This document shows, piece by piece, positions 12,801 through 24,391 of a DNA stretch of 64,000 nt. Numbering within the stretch: position 1 is the first letter of the stretch; each line of letters begins with the position of its first letter. Source of the DNA: Gigaspora margarita. Taxonomy: Eukaryota > Glomeromycota > Glomeromycetes > Diversisporales > Gigasporaceae. The notes below the pieces were generated by a model. It was not told where the DNA came from, did no database searches, and saw only the letters and a list, made by a program, of their open reading frames with translations. Location of the stretch: positions 62,001-126,000 of the forward strand of contig WTPW01000946.1 in the NCBI GenBank assembly GCA_009809945.1, in the 5' to 3' direction. The translations under genes were made by a program, and so were the position numbers.

Positions 12801-15439
12801 TTAAGACTTCGCCAAGTGCAACTAGATTGCAAAAGCATCTCCTGTATCATGCAAAAAGATAAGATACATCAAGACTAGAAAAAATGAAAGTGAATGGAAA
12901 CTTAAATCTAAAAATAATAACAGAAGCTAAAGAACTTGGCATCAACTTTGACTCTCATGAACTCGAAAGTAGTTTACAGCTCGCTAGGGATGGAAATGAA
13001 ATAGTAGAATGGCTGGAAGGAAAAATATAGGAGGTTTTTGTCAAAACAATAATATGAACCTTTTTATATTAGAACAATTACTCAATGAAGAAGGCAGTAA
13101 CCTACTAACGTGAAAACAACTCAAGCGAAGCAAAGGCCTCAAACCATCTGGAAAAAAAGCTACCGTATATGTCCAAAAATAAGCTACCTTTTTTGGACGA
13201 TTTTGGACACATAAATTCTGGGGGTAGCTTATTTTCAGATAAAATCATTTTTTGGTCAATCGCCAATAGTTGTTACATAGTAAAGTCTAAATTCTACTAT
13301 GTAAATATGTAATTAGTGCAAAAGTAAACTTATTTGGAAGACTAAACTACACCTATCCTGAAAGTTTCATCAGAATAGAAGTACTTTTCATTATTCGACT
13401 TTAATTTTTATGTTCAACGAATATATTTTGCTAATAAAATTTTAATCTCTTCGTTGAACATAAAAATTAAAATCCAATTAATAAAAAGTTCTTCAATTTC
13501 ATTATAAATTTCAGAATATATGTATTTTGATCTTCTTAATAAGTTTACTTAAGCGACTTTAATCGATTAGCTTAGTAAAATTTGGAGTAGCAACTTTCGT
13601 CGATTGTGGGGTAGCTTATTTTCAGATCAAGGACATTTTTATGTTTCTTGACCAAAAGAGGGGGGTAGCTTATTTTTGGAGATAGCATATTTTCAGCAAT
13701 ATATGGTATTTGGTTCAGAGACTTAGAAACAAAAATCATAAGTGAGCCACTGACAAGAAAGATTTGGCAAAGGTGAGGAAAAACCTCTATGCAGCAAAAT
13801 TTCCAATGCAACCTGTGAGTAATGATAAAATAAAGAAAGAGTGGATCTTATTTAAAGAGAGCAGCAAAACCGAAGTAGGCAGAATATCAAAAAAAAGAGT
13901 TAAGAACAAAATCGAAATAGAGCACTAGAATAGAGATGATGATAAAGAGAACTCTATACAAGAAGGTTCCAAACTCAAAAGATGTCAGAGTTGCAATGAT
14001 GAACAGAAGGAGCAAAGCAGAGACTGCCTCCTTCAAAGAAACTTTAAAAGCAATAAGAAGGCTATTGATAAAAAACTGATCGGTAAAAGTAATAAGAAAG
14101 GGGAGCGTGAACTTTTAGATCCCATAAAACTCTTCAACTTCAAACCATCCATAATGAAGTAACAACTAAACAGATAAAAAAAGAGTCAGCCATCTCATAC
14201 CTAGCGATAGAGCCATTAGAAGAGAGAATGTTAAAAGAGTGCATTAAAGGCAAAGAAGTTATAGATGAATTGCTAACTATAACAAGGAAGCTTATAAGGA
14301 AAAGATGACTAGAAGTATACACAGATGGCTCAATGATCAATAGCGACAAAGGTCTGGACCAAACAAGGTTAGAAGCAGGATAGGTAATTCAAGATGCAAG
14401 GAACCCAATTATGTTTAAGTGCGAAATTAAAGACTGGCCATCCTCAACACGAGCAGAGCTAGCAGCCATTTTGACGGCTCTGTTAGCAGTGCCAAAAGAA
14501 GCAACAATTGATATTTATACAAATAGTGCAGCCATGAAACAGGCTATCAAAAAAATGCAAACAATGACAAAGGCACGTGATGCGTTAAAAATCAATAATG
14601 CAAGCATATTAGAACAAATCAAAAGAGTGCGAAACATTAAAGAGCTCAAAGTGCACTTACACCAAATGAAAGGCCATAGTGAAATAGAGGCAAATGTTAT
14701 TGCTGATAGGCTTGCTAAGGAAGGTGACATAAGCAACAAAGTAATAGAAGTAAAATGGCCATGTAACAGGCTGTGAAAGGTAGCAATAAAGTACCATGAT
14801 ATGTTAATGGATGGCCCAGTACGGTGGTTCATAAATCAGATTACAGATACAATGATAGCAGCAGAATGGACAGGTTTAAAAGCAACAGAAAGGTAGATGA
14901 ATAGGAGAGAAAGTACAGATAGTATAGAATGGAAGGAAACTTGGAGGTATTTAGATCAAGTCAAAGGAAACAACTGTTGGACCCGAACAGAAAACTGGGA
15001 CTGGATATTTAGGATCAAGTACTTGAATGGTTTACTCCCAATGGTTGAAACATTAAACAGGAGAAATCCTGAACTGTACAAAGAGGACTTCTGTCGCATA
15101 TATTTTGTACAACCAGAAACACATGATCATTTAGTCACCTGCTTATTCTACGAGAACATATAGAAAATAATAGAGAAGGAGACTAGTCAAAAAATAGCAG
15201 AACTGATTAAATTAGAAAACATGACAAGATCACTAACAGAAACTGAAGACATACACAACTTAATTTTCAGCAGAGACCGAGAAGCAATTGTAAAGGCAAG
15301 GTTAGAGCTAGTGAGAGGTTTAATAACAGAAGAAAAAAGAAGATCTTTGGAGGCTCACATGCACAAGAAAAAATATGTGAATGCTTTTCTGAAAACTTGC
15401 TTTAAATACAATAGGAGACAGTTTCGCAAACATATATGA
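9860..15439 (+). pseudogene. LINE ORF2 remnant: endonuclease, reverse transcriptase, RNase H
   Basis: Endonuclease: NINGIKG near 9869, DILGIGKTNI near 9940, MGDFN near 10287 and SEIDYI near 10450. The position where APE-type enzymes usually have the catalytic Glu reads Lys in GIGKTNI. Reverse transcriptase: PIPKKEDW near 11593, FQDMRKAFDS near 11842, GIDQGEVISPLIW near 12015, and YADN near 12190, where the usual second Asp of the YADD box is Asn. RNase H: EVYTDGS near 14310, SSTRAELAAI near 14441, and DRLAKEGD near 14706. The C-terminus has ETHDHLVTC near 15117. The frame is broken by numerous stops and shifts and by a 548-bp MITE. The protein would copy element RNA into genomic DNA in the nucleus. 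Confidence 0.85.
13161..13708. mobile_element. TACCGTAT-family MITE inside LINE ORF2
   Basis: Inverted ends: the left reads CCGTATATGTCCAAAAATAA, and the right complement reads CCATATATTGCTGAAAATA. The target duplication is TA (13161-13162 and 13707-13708). Removing it restores continuous LINE coding sense across the junction (...SGKKA | IWFRDLE...). The interior is itself partly palindromic around GTTCAACGAATATATTT. Other copies lie at 23694-24016, 41348-41874 and about 41880-42445. A Tc1/mariner-type non-autonomous element is likely. Confidence 0.8.
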
Positions 15440-16327
15440 AACACATGCTGTGAAATCTTGAATGATTGGGAAAAAAGACAAGGAATCACAAAAAAAGAAA
15501 AATGAAAAAGAAACTCTCAGGCAGGAAATAAGGAAAACAGGAAGTGTAGAAGGGAAATAGAGGTGACTCTGGGCCCTTTATACCAAGCCTCAATTGCAAC
15601 TCAAACCAAATGACAAGATAAAGAACTCAAAACCCAAAGGGTGAAACAAACTGTGAAGGAAACAATTCAAAGCTGGATAAGTTTTAAAAAATATCCATCA
15701 TGGTCATTGCTATTTGGGTCAAAAATAGGTTATAAATAATAGGTAGTTCTGACAAGGCTTCTAACAGCCCACAAAGTACCAAGAGAAGTGATTTCACGCA
15801 AAGTCCTTAGCAAGTTAAGGACCTGAGGGAAGCTAATTGTTGGTATAGCAGGTCACATCTGGACTTTATGTTGGGTGAGCCTTTGTTAGAGTGGAATAGT
15901 AATTAGTATAGTGCAAATGCAAAACATATTGTATTAATGTAGTATATTATATTTCCAATAAACAAAGACAGGACTGCTTAAAAAAAAAAAATTATGATAA
16001 ATCCGCCAGACCTGTACTAGGTGCTAGGAATATCATATTACTAGTTGTCTTATATTTTTTATACTATTTTCTAGCCTTCTGAAGTTTTTGACCATATGCT
16101 TAAAAAATATTATCTTTTATAATGTTCCAGAACTGCTATCAAGAAGAATATATAATTTGTCAAAATTGAAACATAGTATCAAAATGCAATCAATAAAGTA
16201 TAAACTTAATGCCTTTTCAGATGTTCTATTTATATTTTATTCTATAAAATAGCTATATAAATAAACTTATAATTTATTAGTAAAGCCTAATAATATAAAT
16301 TAACTAAGGCCACGCAAACTAATAAAA

Positions 16328-16512
16328 TTGATTCTCATCACCTGGCCAGGTCATTTTTTTAGAGAAGTTAAAATTTTTTTCTATATAAAATTTTTTTTAT
16401 TCTTGTATGAAAAAAAATTTATAAAAATTTTTTATATTAAAAAATTTTTAAATATAACATTTTTTGCCAGCCGGCTGGGTCCTATTTGTCTGTTCTATGT
16501 AATGAGAATCAA
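16328..16512. mobile_element. Short MITE with TTGATTCTCAT ends
   Basis: TTGATTCTCATCAC at the left pairs with GTAATGAGAATCAA at the right. The interior is A/T runs plus short GC-rich shoulders (CCTGGCCAGG and GCCAGCCGGCTGG). Its right end lies inside the target site used by the neighbouring retroposed sequence, so this MITE inserted first. Confidence 0.55.
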
Positions 16513-16520
16513 CTAATTTA

Positions 16521-17614
16521 TTTTATTTTATTTTTTTTTTGAACCTTGAGTAGCGCTTGCCAGCTTTACTAGTTTAACCAAATTAATACAAATTGCCAAA
16601 AATCAAAGAATATCAACCAGCAAACTAAAACTATGGCTGTGCAGAACCCGGTCTTTTTACAAGGACCCAAGTCTGTCTACCACACTGATGTTTGTCTACC
16701 AAGGATTAGTTAAGTTATTGACCTTATACTTCTCCAAAGTTACGACGAGGCTCTCAGCTTCCTCTTCATATTCTAATCCTTCAAAAAACTTCATCTCTGA
16801 GCTACTCATAATGATGAAGAAAAGAAAGGATATATAAAAAAGGGGGAATATACAACGAAACAAATCCAACAAACAAACCCAAAAATAGAAACAACCAAGA
16901 AAAACAGACAAAAGAGAAGAACAAAGAAAAAGTCATGAAAAAATAGAAAATGAAGGTGCTAATACGTCTAAACACTAAATGATAAAAATTATATAACACT
17001 ACATAAATATCTATTTATGAATATGTTATATGTACAAAAAGAAAAAAAAAAAAATCTAGAATTCAATTAAACCTGACCGGCCTACAACTTTGCATTACCA
17101 TCTCATCACGCGTTATTCCTGTTTACGGCCTTGATGCCTTCTTCTGGATTAGGATAGGAACAACAATGCTGATCTTTTGGAGAGGGTAAGCTGAATTTCC
17201 CACTTTTGCCAAAATTCTAGTCGAAAAAAGCTCAGCGAGAATATGGTAGAGGGGGTTCGTAAATTTTTTTTTGGACTTGCATCAAAAAACCTTAAAGAGG
17301 GTGTTAAAAAACTCATTTTCTTTTAGTTCACCGCCTAGCCAACCAAGGTATCTTTGTCGACAGAAGCATCAACTTCTACCAGAATTTCTTGTACCAAGGG
17401 CACCCACTGCCAGTTATCTTGCACAACCGACGCTTCTGGCTTGCTTGCCGAATATATAAAGGAGTCCCACTTAATAGTGTTGACCTTTATACGAACTGAT
17501 GTATGAAGCTGCTTCGTCTATTACTAAAAGAAATTTTTTGTTTTATTTTTGTTTAGAATTTTGGTGCAAGTGATCGTCAGGAAGAGTTGTTGTATATGTA
17601 TTTTGACAAATACT
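16521..17614 (-). mobile_element. Retroposed sequence with 18-bp target duplication
   Basis: An 18-bp direct repeat, tgagaatcaactaattta, flanks the segment at 16503-16520 and 17615-17632. The plus strand begins right after the left copy with a T-rich tract of about 20 bases, that is, a poly-A tail of a minus-strand transcript. No LINE protein is encoded. On the minus strand there are only short frames: a 37-residue one starting MSSSEMKFFEGLEYEEEAES near 16808, and an unstarted one with WVPLVQEILVEVDAS near 17395. It could be a processed copy of a host transcript, a SINE or a truncated LINE tail. The poly-A and the long duplication favour retroposition by the LINE machinery. Confidence 0.6.
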
Positions 17615-17632
17615 TGAGAATCAACTAATTTA

Positions 17633-18655
17633 ATTTGCATGGTCTAACTTAAAAAACAGTATAATCTTCTTACAATAAACTTATATTGTCAAATTCATTA
17701 AATACATCCAAGTGATTGATGATGCTTTTGTTGGTAATGCCAGATAAGTATATAAAAAAGAAAAAATAAATTAAAAAAGAAGTAAACATCATAATACAAA
17801 CAAAAAAAAAGAAAATAAAATAATCTTATATAGTTTATCACTCTCATAAATTTTATTACAGATTTTATCATTTATTATATGTTTTGGGTTTCATATTTAT
17901 CAATAACTAAATTTTGTATTTATCATGTACTATTAATTTAAATCATGGATCTTGGTTTCTAAACATTAATTTCAGTATTCTATTTCGACTTTGGCACACC
18001 AAGCTTGTAATCTAACCACTGGCCTGAATAATATTTATTATATCTACTAACAGAATTAGTGTGAATAAATAAATTAAATGATAACAAATTTCTTATCTGA
18101 ATACTTTAATTGATGTATAAATTAATTAAAAATAAAGAAAAAGAGCTTAATACTTGAATTTATTAAGTCTTTTAAATAATAAATAAATAATTCATTTTTA
18201 ATAATCTAATAACTTACCAATTAAATCAATAAGAATTTAATTATTCTTTGAATATTATCTTGAAACAATATAGTAAATTACTATTAAATTTAATAACTTA
18301 ATCAATGATACTAAAAAGAAGGTATAGTTAATAAAGAATAAATAGCATAAATAATAATTATATATATTAACTAAAATTAAATAAGAATAGATAGTTATTT
18401 AAATAATCTGATTAATAAATAAATATTATACTTTTATTGACCAAATTAATATAAACAAGAAGAAATTAAATAAAACATTTTTTAGAGTTTTAACTAATAA
18501 AACTAAAATTTGCTTGCCAGCAAATTTTAAGGCATGGTTAAAACTTGAGAAAGTAACTAATTAATAGAATAAATAATCATGAATAATTAGTAACTATTAA
18601 AAGAAATACAAAAATATCTACTACTAAAAAAAATAAATTATATTTACAACTCTAG
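17633..18655. other. Very AT-rich intergenic stretch
   Basis: Long A/T-rich sequence with many TAATAAAT/AATTAAAT words. No reading frame, inverted end or conserved element was recognised. Confidence 0.5.
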
Positions 18656-19689
18656 AGAGCAAGTCCGAAATATGTAACAGGTTATGCATATTGCTGATCT
18701 TCAGATCATCAATCAACCTGACGCACCTCTGATTGCAGGTCTGAAATGTGTGACAGGTTATGCATATTGCCAATCATCAAATGATCTGCCTGACCCAGGT
18801 GCTCAGGAGCAGATTAGTTAACTATGATCTCATAATGATGATATTGTGTCACACTAATATGCACTTACGATTTTTTTTATTTGCGTGCTCTTGAATATTT
18901 TTGTTCTCTCTTGAATACTTTTTGTTCACTCTTGAATATTTTTGTTCGTTCTTACTATTCATATAAAAGTATAAGTCTATTGAGTCTATTATACAAAAGA
19001 AGTTTACGATAAAGTTTTTAAGAGTTACACATACATACAGTTATGGAAAGCATGGAAAATAACCTGAAGGTAAAAACCAGGTTTTTGATAAATTAATTAT
19101 TAATGTTAGTTTTAGGAAGAACCTTAATTTACAAGTGCCTTTTTTTGCATAAATTAGTGATTGAATTTTAAATTTATTAAAATTCCTTTAAATAAAGCTT
19201 ATTGAGATCTTTTTTTCACATAAAATAGTGATTACTAGCTTGTACAAAACTTATTAATTTGAAGTTTGAGACCTCAATAGAAAAGAACTGCGATTTATTT
19301 TATTTTTTGTCCTATTTTCTTTGTAGTAATTTTGAATAATTAATTTATAACAATAATCAATTTATCAAAAACTTCATAGCATATAGCGTTAATTGAGAAC
19401 TGGTCTAGAAAAATGATAGCTTGGAATTCTTATAATGTTATAAAAAGTCTATTTAATAAATAGACTTTTATGACGTTATAAGAATTTCTAAACTATCATT
19501 TTTCTTTCTTTTTAAATTATCAATGATTTCATGATTCTAATAGTATTAATTTAGTTATTTTCTTTTTTATTATTTTAGATATTTTTGTGGAATGACTTAC
19601 CAGGGATTTTAAAATCTGTTCTTCCTCAACATTACACTTATCAAATACAAAATTAACCAACTTACCACCGCATTGAACACTAGAAGAAT

Positions 19690-22515
19690 TTGAAGTTGCA
19701 AATTTTGAACTAGATGCATTCGTGAATGTTGATAGTGAGGAAGGTGCATGTGAGTAGTTTCTGGAGTATCAGTCCTGGTCAAATACAACTATGCCTCAAA
19801 CAAGGGGTTTTGAAGTTAAAGAAAACTGGTCATTTTTTGTGAACAAGATATTGCATCCATAGCAATAAAGTAAAAAAAAGCAAGGAAATCATAAAGTGAA
19901 GCGTCAGCAGATATCTCGGGCTCAAAACATCTTTTGCTCTGAAACTATTCACTTGCGGTTGGAGCACTGGCACCTTATATTGAGTCACCCACTGGAAATC
20001 AATATTAAGTTCACACACAATCATGTCATCAATGCAGCTGAATCTCTAAGTTTTCAACCAATCAAAGAAGAAGTTCATAACAAATTGTTAGATCTTTTCA
20101 AAGATGGTCACTCACCTCCTCAGCATTATATGCTCTTGAAGATGATCTCTACCTCAGCGCTCAAGATGAGCAAGAATTGGTGGAGTTACTTGCAGACCGA
20201 GCAACTAATCCAGATTATGATTCTGTTTATCATATTTTTTGGCAATATTGCAATGCTACGCTTGGTAGCCATAATGGAAAGTCAATGTTTGAGTAATTAG
20301 AATTAATGGTAGAAGATTATAATAGATCAGGAAATGATTTTTGCTTTATTTTATTCTATTTATATTTTTTTAAATCAATATGTTACATATTTTAATATAT
20401 GTACTATATAATTAATTATATTATTAGGGCGGGGTAAAGCTGCTTTACAAAAATATAATGCAAGTTCTGGAAATGCATTTATTTTATGTATAGTAACAAA
20501 TTTGATAGCACGTGTGCATGAAAAGGTTCTTCAGGCTGGTGAAATATGTTACACAGATGCATCAGCATCATTTGATCCTCTAAACACTTCAATTACTCTT
20601 TTCTATACTAGTTGTGCAGTTGAGGCCCTCCCTTTGGGTTTATTTATTACCTCTGATGAATCAGAGAGTACATTGAAAAAGGCAATAGACTTACAAAAAC
20701 AATACTTCTGCCATATGTCTTTTCAGTTGTGGGTCAGAAGTAGGGCCAATTATTTTTTTCACTGACGATTCAAGTGCAGAATGTAACGCTTCGGAGCTTT
20801 GTTGGCCATGAGGTATTTGTCTTTAATTATTATTTCATTTTTATTTGCATTATATTAAGTACACTTCTTATAATTTAAATTAATAATTAATTTAATTGGT
20901 ACACACTACAGGTATCTGTCTTTTTGTATGTTTCACATCCTACAAGTGTTCTAGTGGTGGTTGCACAATTTGAAGCACCAAATTAAAATGGAAGACTGAG
21001 TGCTCATAATGAATAAAATGAAAAATTCCTTTACGCATTATCTGACTCTGAAATGAATAAGCATTATGAGGAATTTAAACAAAACTTTTATCATTATTTA
21101 CTTTTACAAAGGCACTTTGAACATTTGTGGGAAAGACGCCATTTTTGGTCTCTATCATTCCGTATTAGTTTACCCATACATGAAAACAATACAAACAATT
21201 ATATTGAACGAAGTTTCGGTATCTTAAAAGATATCATTTTTGCAAGAACAAAGCATATAATATAATACAAGTATTTTAGTTTATAACATCAAGTATGGAA
21301 AGGTTTTATGAGCGACAGCTTCTTGGAGTTGCTCATAAACATCCTGGTCACTATCGCATTGCAAAACATTTTTTATGCCCTGGTTGGGAAATGGTAGATT
21401 TGAATTTTATTAAAAGAACAGATGTAGAAAACGAATTCTTGGTGAAAAGCACAAGACAGGATAATCTTTACTATGTTGTGAACAGTGGGATCAGAGCATG
21501 CACTTGCCTAACTAGAACTTCTAGTGCACCCTGCAAACATCAGGGCAGTATCATGATTAAATATCATATTTCTATGTTTAATTTTATACCTTCATTGACA
21601 CTTGAGGAACATATAATATACTCATATATTGCACTTGGTGAGTAATATAATTGTAACTATATAATTTATGTATACGTATAAATTTGTAACCTGTATAGTT
21701 CTAGATTGTGTTTGATTTATCGATCAAAAAATCTATTGCTTTTGTACTATTTAAGTAATTTATTTAGTATTAAAGATAATTATAATTATAAAGTATTTTG
21801 TTAATTATATAATACAAATTTTGAATTTTTTTGCATTTTGCATAATATATATAATTATTGGGCAAATTTTATTCTACCTTTTTTTTTAGGCTATTTTTCT
21901 AAGGATCTTTCATTTTATGCTTTATTACAACCTGGACCCTTCTTGCAAGATCAAGACTTCATAACAGTAAACAATACTTCTAATAACGATTTCAATGAAG
22001 TTACTGAACAAAGGTTTTTTATTCTAGAATTCTCATTACTTTGGATGTTTTATGATAATTTACTAGTTCACTAAATTAACATTGTATTATTCTTTTAGAG
22101 AATCGGATAAAGAAATTGATATCAATGATAACATCTTTTTTATATTTTTAGATGAAATTAAAGCAGATTATGAAAATTCTGGTTCTCACTTACACATTGC
22201 ACTCAACAAATTCACAGAATGATATCATCAAGCAAAATCAAAATCTATTTCTCGACTTGTTTCATTTTTTTATGACTTTAATCATAATTCAGATCAGGCA
22301 ACTCGTGTTAAAAGTGGTTCTATGATTCGTGTCCAAGTGGAACTATTAAAAGGCGAAAGTCAGAAAGATCTGGTAGTGAAAAGCGAAAATTGGCTAGTGC
22401 TAGTAAAGAAAAAGAAAATACTGATCCTCATATTATTCCTTCCCGAAAGAAGAAAAAAATAGATAAAAAGAATTATAATTTAAACAAGCATATAATGACA
22501 AATCAACCAAATTGA
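19690..22515 (+). pseudogene. MULE transposase remnant, left arm
   Basis: Fragments in order: an N-terminal zinc-type DNA-binding part with HNHVINAAESLSF near 20019 (FAR1/FLYWCH-like), a catalytic MULE region with CYTDASASFDP near 20549 (first Asp) and a TDDSSAE-like segment near 20760 (second Asp), IERSFGILKDI near 21205 (candidate Glu), then a SWIM finger with CTCLTRTSSAPCKHQ near 21501 (C-x-C...C-x-H), and a basic tail with PSRKKKK near 22441. The family is a cut-and-paste Mutator-like transposase common in Rhizophagus. Several frameshifts and stops split the frame, so it is inactive. The right arm holds the mirrored copy. Confidence 0.85.
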
Positions 22516-23693
22516 AAGTTATAGTTTTATTCATTATATATATTAAGTAGGTTGATATATAATTGAATATTAAATTTCAATAATTGCTGCATTATAAATT
22601 GTTATAGTAATTACAAAGTATGTTATATATTATTTTTATTTGTTATATACATGCTGCATTTTACTTCTACATTTTCTTTAAATACTGAATATAAAGGAGA
22701 TTAGATATTCTGGCACTAGTGGGTAATATGGTGCACTTGGTCTTTTTTAGCTATATCCCATTAAACAATGCTCAGAATCAAAATTATATTAGCACTATTC
22801 GATTCTTCTAAATTGAGATGATTCAAATTTATATAAAAATCGCATGGTACAAATTACTAAACTACAAGATCAAATACATGGTTTGTGTATTATTCATGTG
22901 CTTAATTTTCTTTTATATATAATGTACTTCATAAATTTAATAGTGCACCATAATATCCCCAACTTATAAATTTTAAAAGTTTAAATTTGAAGTTTTTTTT
23001 TTATTTGACTTTTTTAATTTATCTCGCTAAATTTGTTTTTTTTTTTTTATTTCGCTAAATTTGACTTTTTTTTTATTAATTTATTTTGCTAAATTTTGTA
23101 AGTAAATGCACTTTTTCTCTCTTAATTGACCATAATATCTGACTCTCCATTATAAAAAAATATGCGAATTTACAGTTTATTCATACATACATAGTACTTA
23201 TCTGTTATTTTCTAATAGTATTTTAAATTATATATAAAAAGCACCAGCCAATCAGAGGTGCGTCAGGTTGATTGATGATCTGAAGATTGGCAACATGCAT
23301 AACCTGGCACACATTTCGGACTTGCCCTCTGATTGGCTGGTGCTTTTTATATATAATTTAAAATACTATTAGAAAATAACAGATAAGTACTATGTATGTA
23401 TGAATAAACTGTAAATTCGCATATTTCTTTATAATGGAGAGTCAGATATTATGGTCACTTAAGAGAGTAAAAGTGTATTTACTTACAAAATTTAGCAAAA
23501 TAAATTAATAAAAAAATTCAAATTTAGTGAAATAAAAAAAAATACCAAATTTAGTGAGATAAATTAATAAAAAAAAGTCAAATAAAAAAAAAACTTCAAA
23601 TTTAAACTTTTAAAATCTATAAGTTGGGGATATTATGGCGCACTATAAAATTCGTGAAGTACATTATATATAAAAGAAAATTAAGCACATGAA

Positions 23694-24016
23694 TACCGTA
23701 TGTGTCCGAAAATAAGCTACCTTTTTTGGCCAAAAAATTACACGAAAAAATGTGGGGTAGCTTATTTTCGAAACATTGAGTTTTTTGAAAAAATTGAAAA
23801 ACGTACTAATAAAAAGTTGTCCAAATGACACTAAATTTTTACTGTATGTGTATTTTGATGAGCTGAACAAGTTTACTTAATGGCTCTTTTGAAGTTTACT
23901 TAGTAAAATTTAGACATTTATATGTAGCAACTGCTAACGGTTTTTTTAAGATTTTTGAAAAAAATCAGGGAGGTAGCTTATTTTCGAAGGTAGCTTATTT
24001 TCGGCAATATACGGTA
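23694..24016. mobile_element. TACCGTAT-family MITE in the right arm
   Basis: Ends are CCGTATGTGTCCGAAAATAA and, from the right, CCGTATATTGCCGAAAATAA, flanked by TA at 23694-23695 and 24015-24016. The left arm of the inverted repeat has the uninterrupted site (gcacatgaataatac, complementary strand near 22896), so insertion postdates formation of the inverted repeat. Length is 323 bp, shorter than the copy in the LINE. Confidence 0.85.
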
Positions 24017-24391
24017 ATATGTGAACCATGTATTTGACCTTGTAGTCTAGCAATTTGTACCATGCAATTTTTATATAAATTTGAATCATCTCAATTTAGA
24101 AGAATTGAATGGTGCTAATATAATTTTGATTCTGAGCATTGTTTAATGGGATATAGCTAANAAAGACCAAGTGCNCCATATTACNCACCAGTGCNAGAAT
24201 ANCTAANCTNNTTTNTATTNAGTATTTAAAGGAAATGTAGAAGTAAAATGCAGCATGTATATAACAAATAAAATAAATATATAACATACTTTGTAATTAC
24301 TATAACAATTTATAATGCAGCAATTATTGAAATTTAATATTCAATTATATATCACTCTACTTAATACATATAATGAATAAAACTATAACTT

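Larger units (their letters stand above)
7895..15991 (+). mobile_element. Decayed near full-length LINE (APE-type, two ORFs, RNase H)
   Basis: A 12-bp direct repeat, ttatgataaatc, is seen at 7883-7894 and again at 15992-16003, directly after an A run (about 15980-15991). This marks an end-to-end insertion by target-primed reverse transcription. Order of parts: untranslated leader, ORF1 with coiled coil and RRM-like domain, ORF2 with apurinic endonuclease, reverse transcriptase, RNase H and a C-terminal Cys/His segment, 3' untranslated region of about 550 bp, then poly-A. The length is about 8.1 kb, or about 7.5 kb without the MITE at 13161-13708. The domain order suggests the I/Tad1-like group. 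Both ORFs contain many in-frame stops, so it is a dead copy. Confidence 0.85.
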
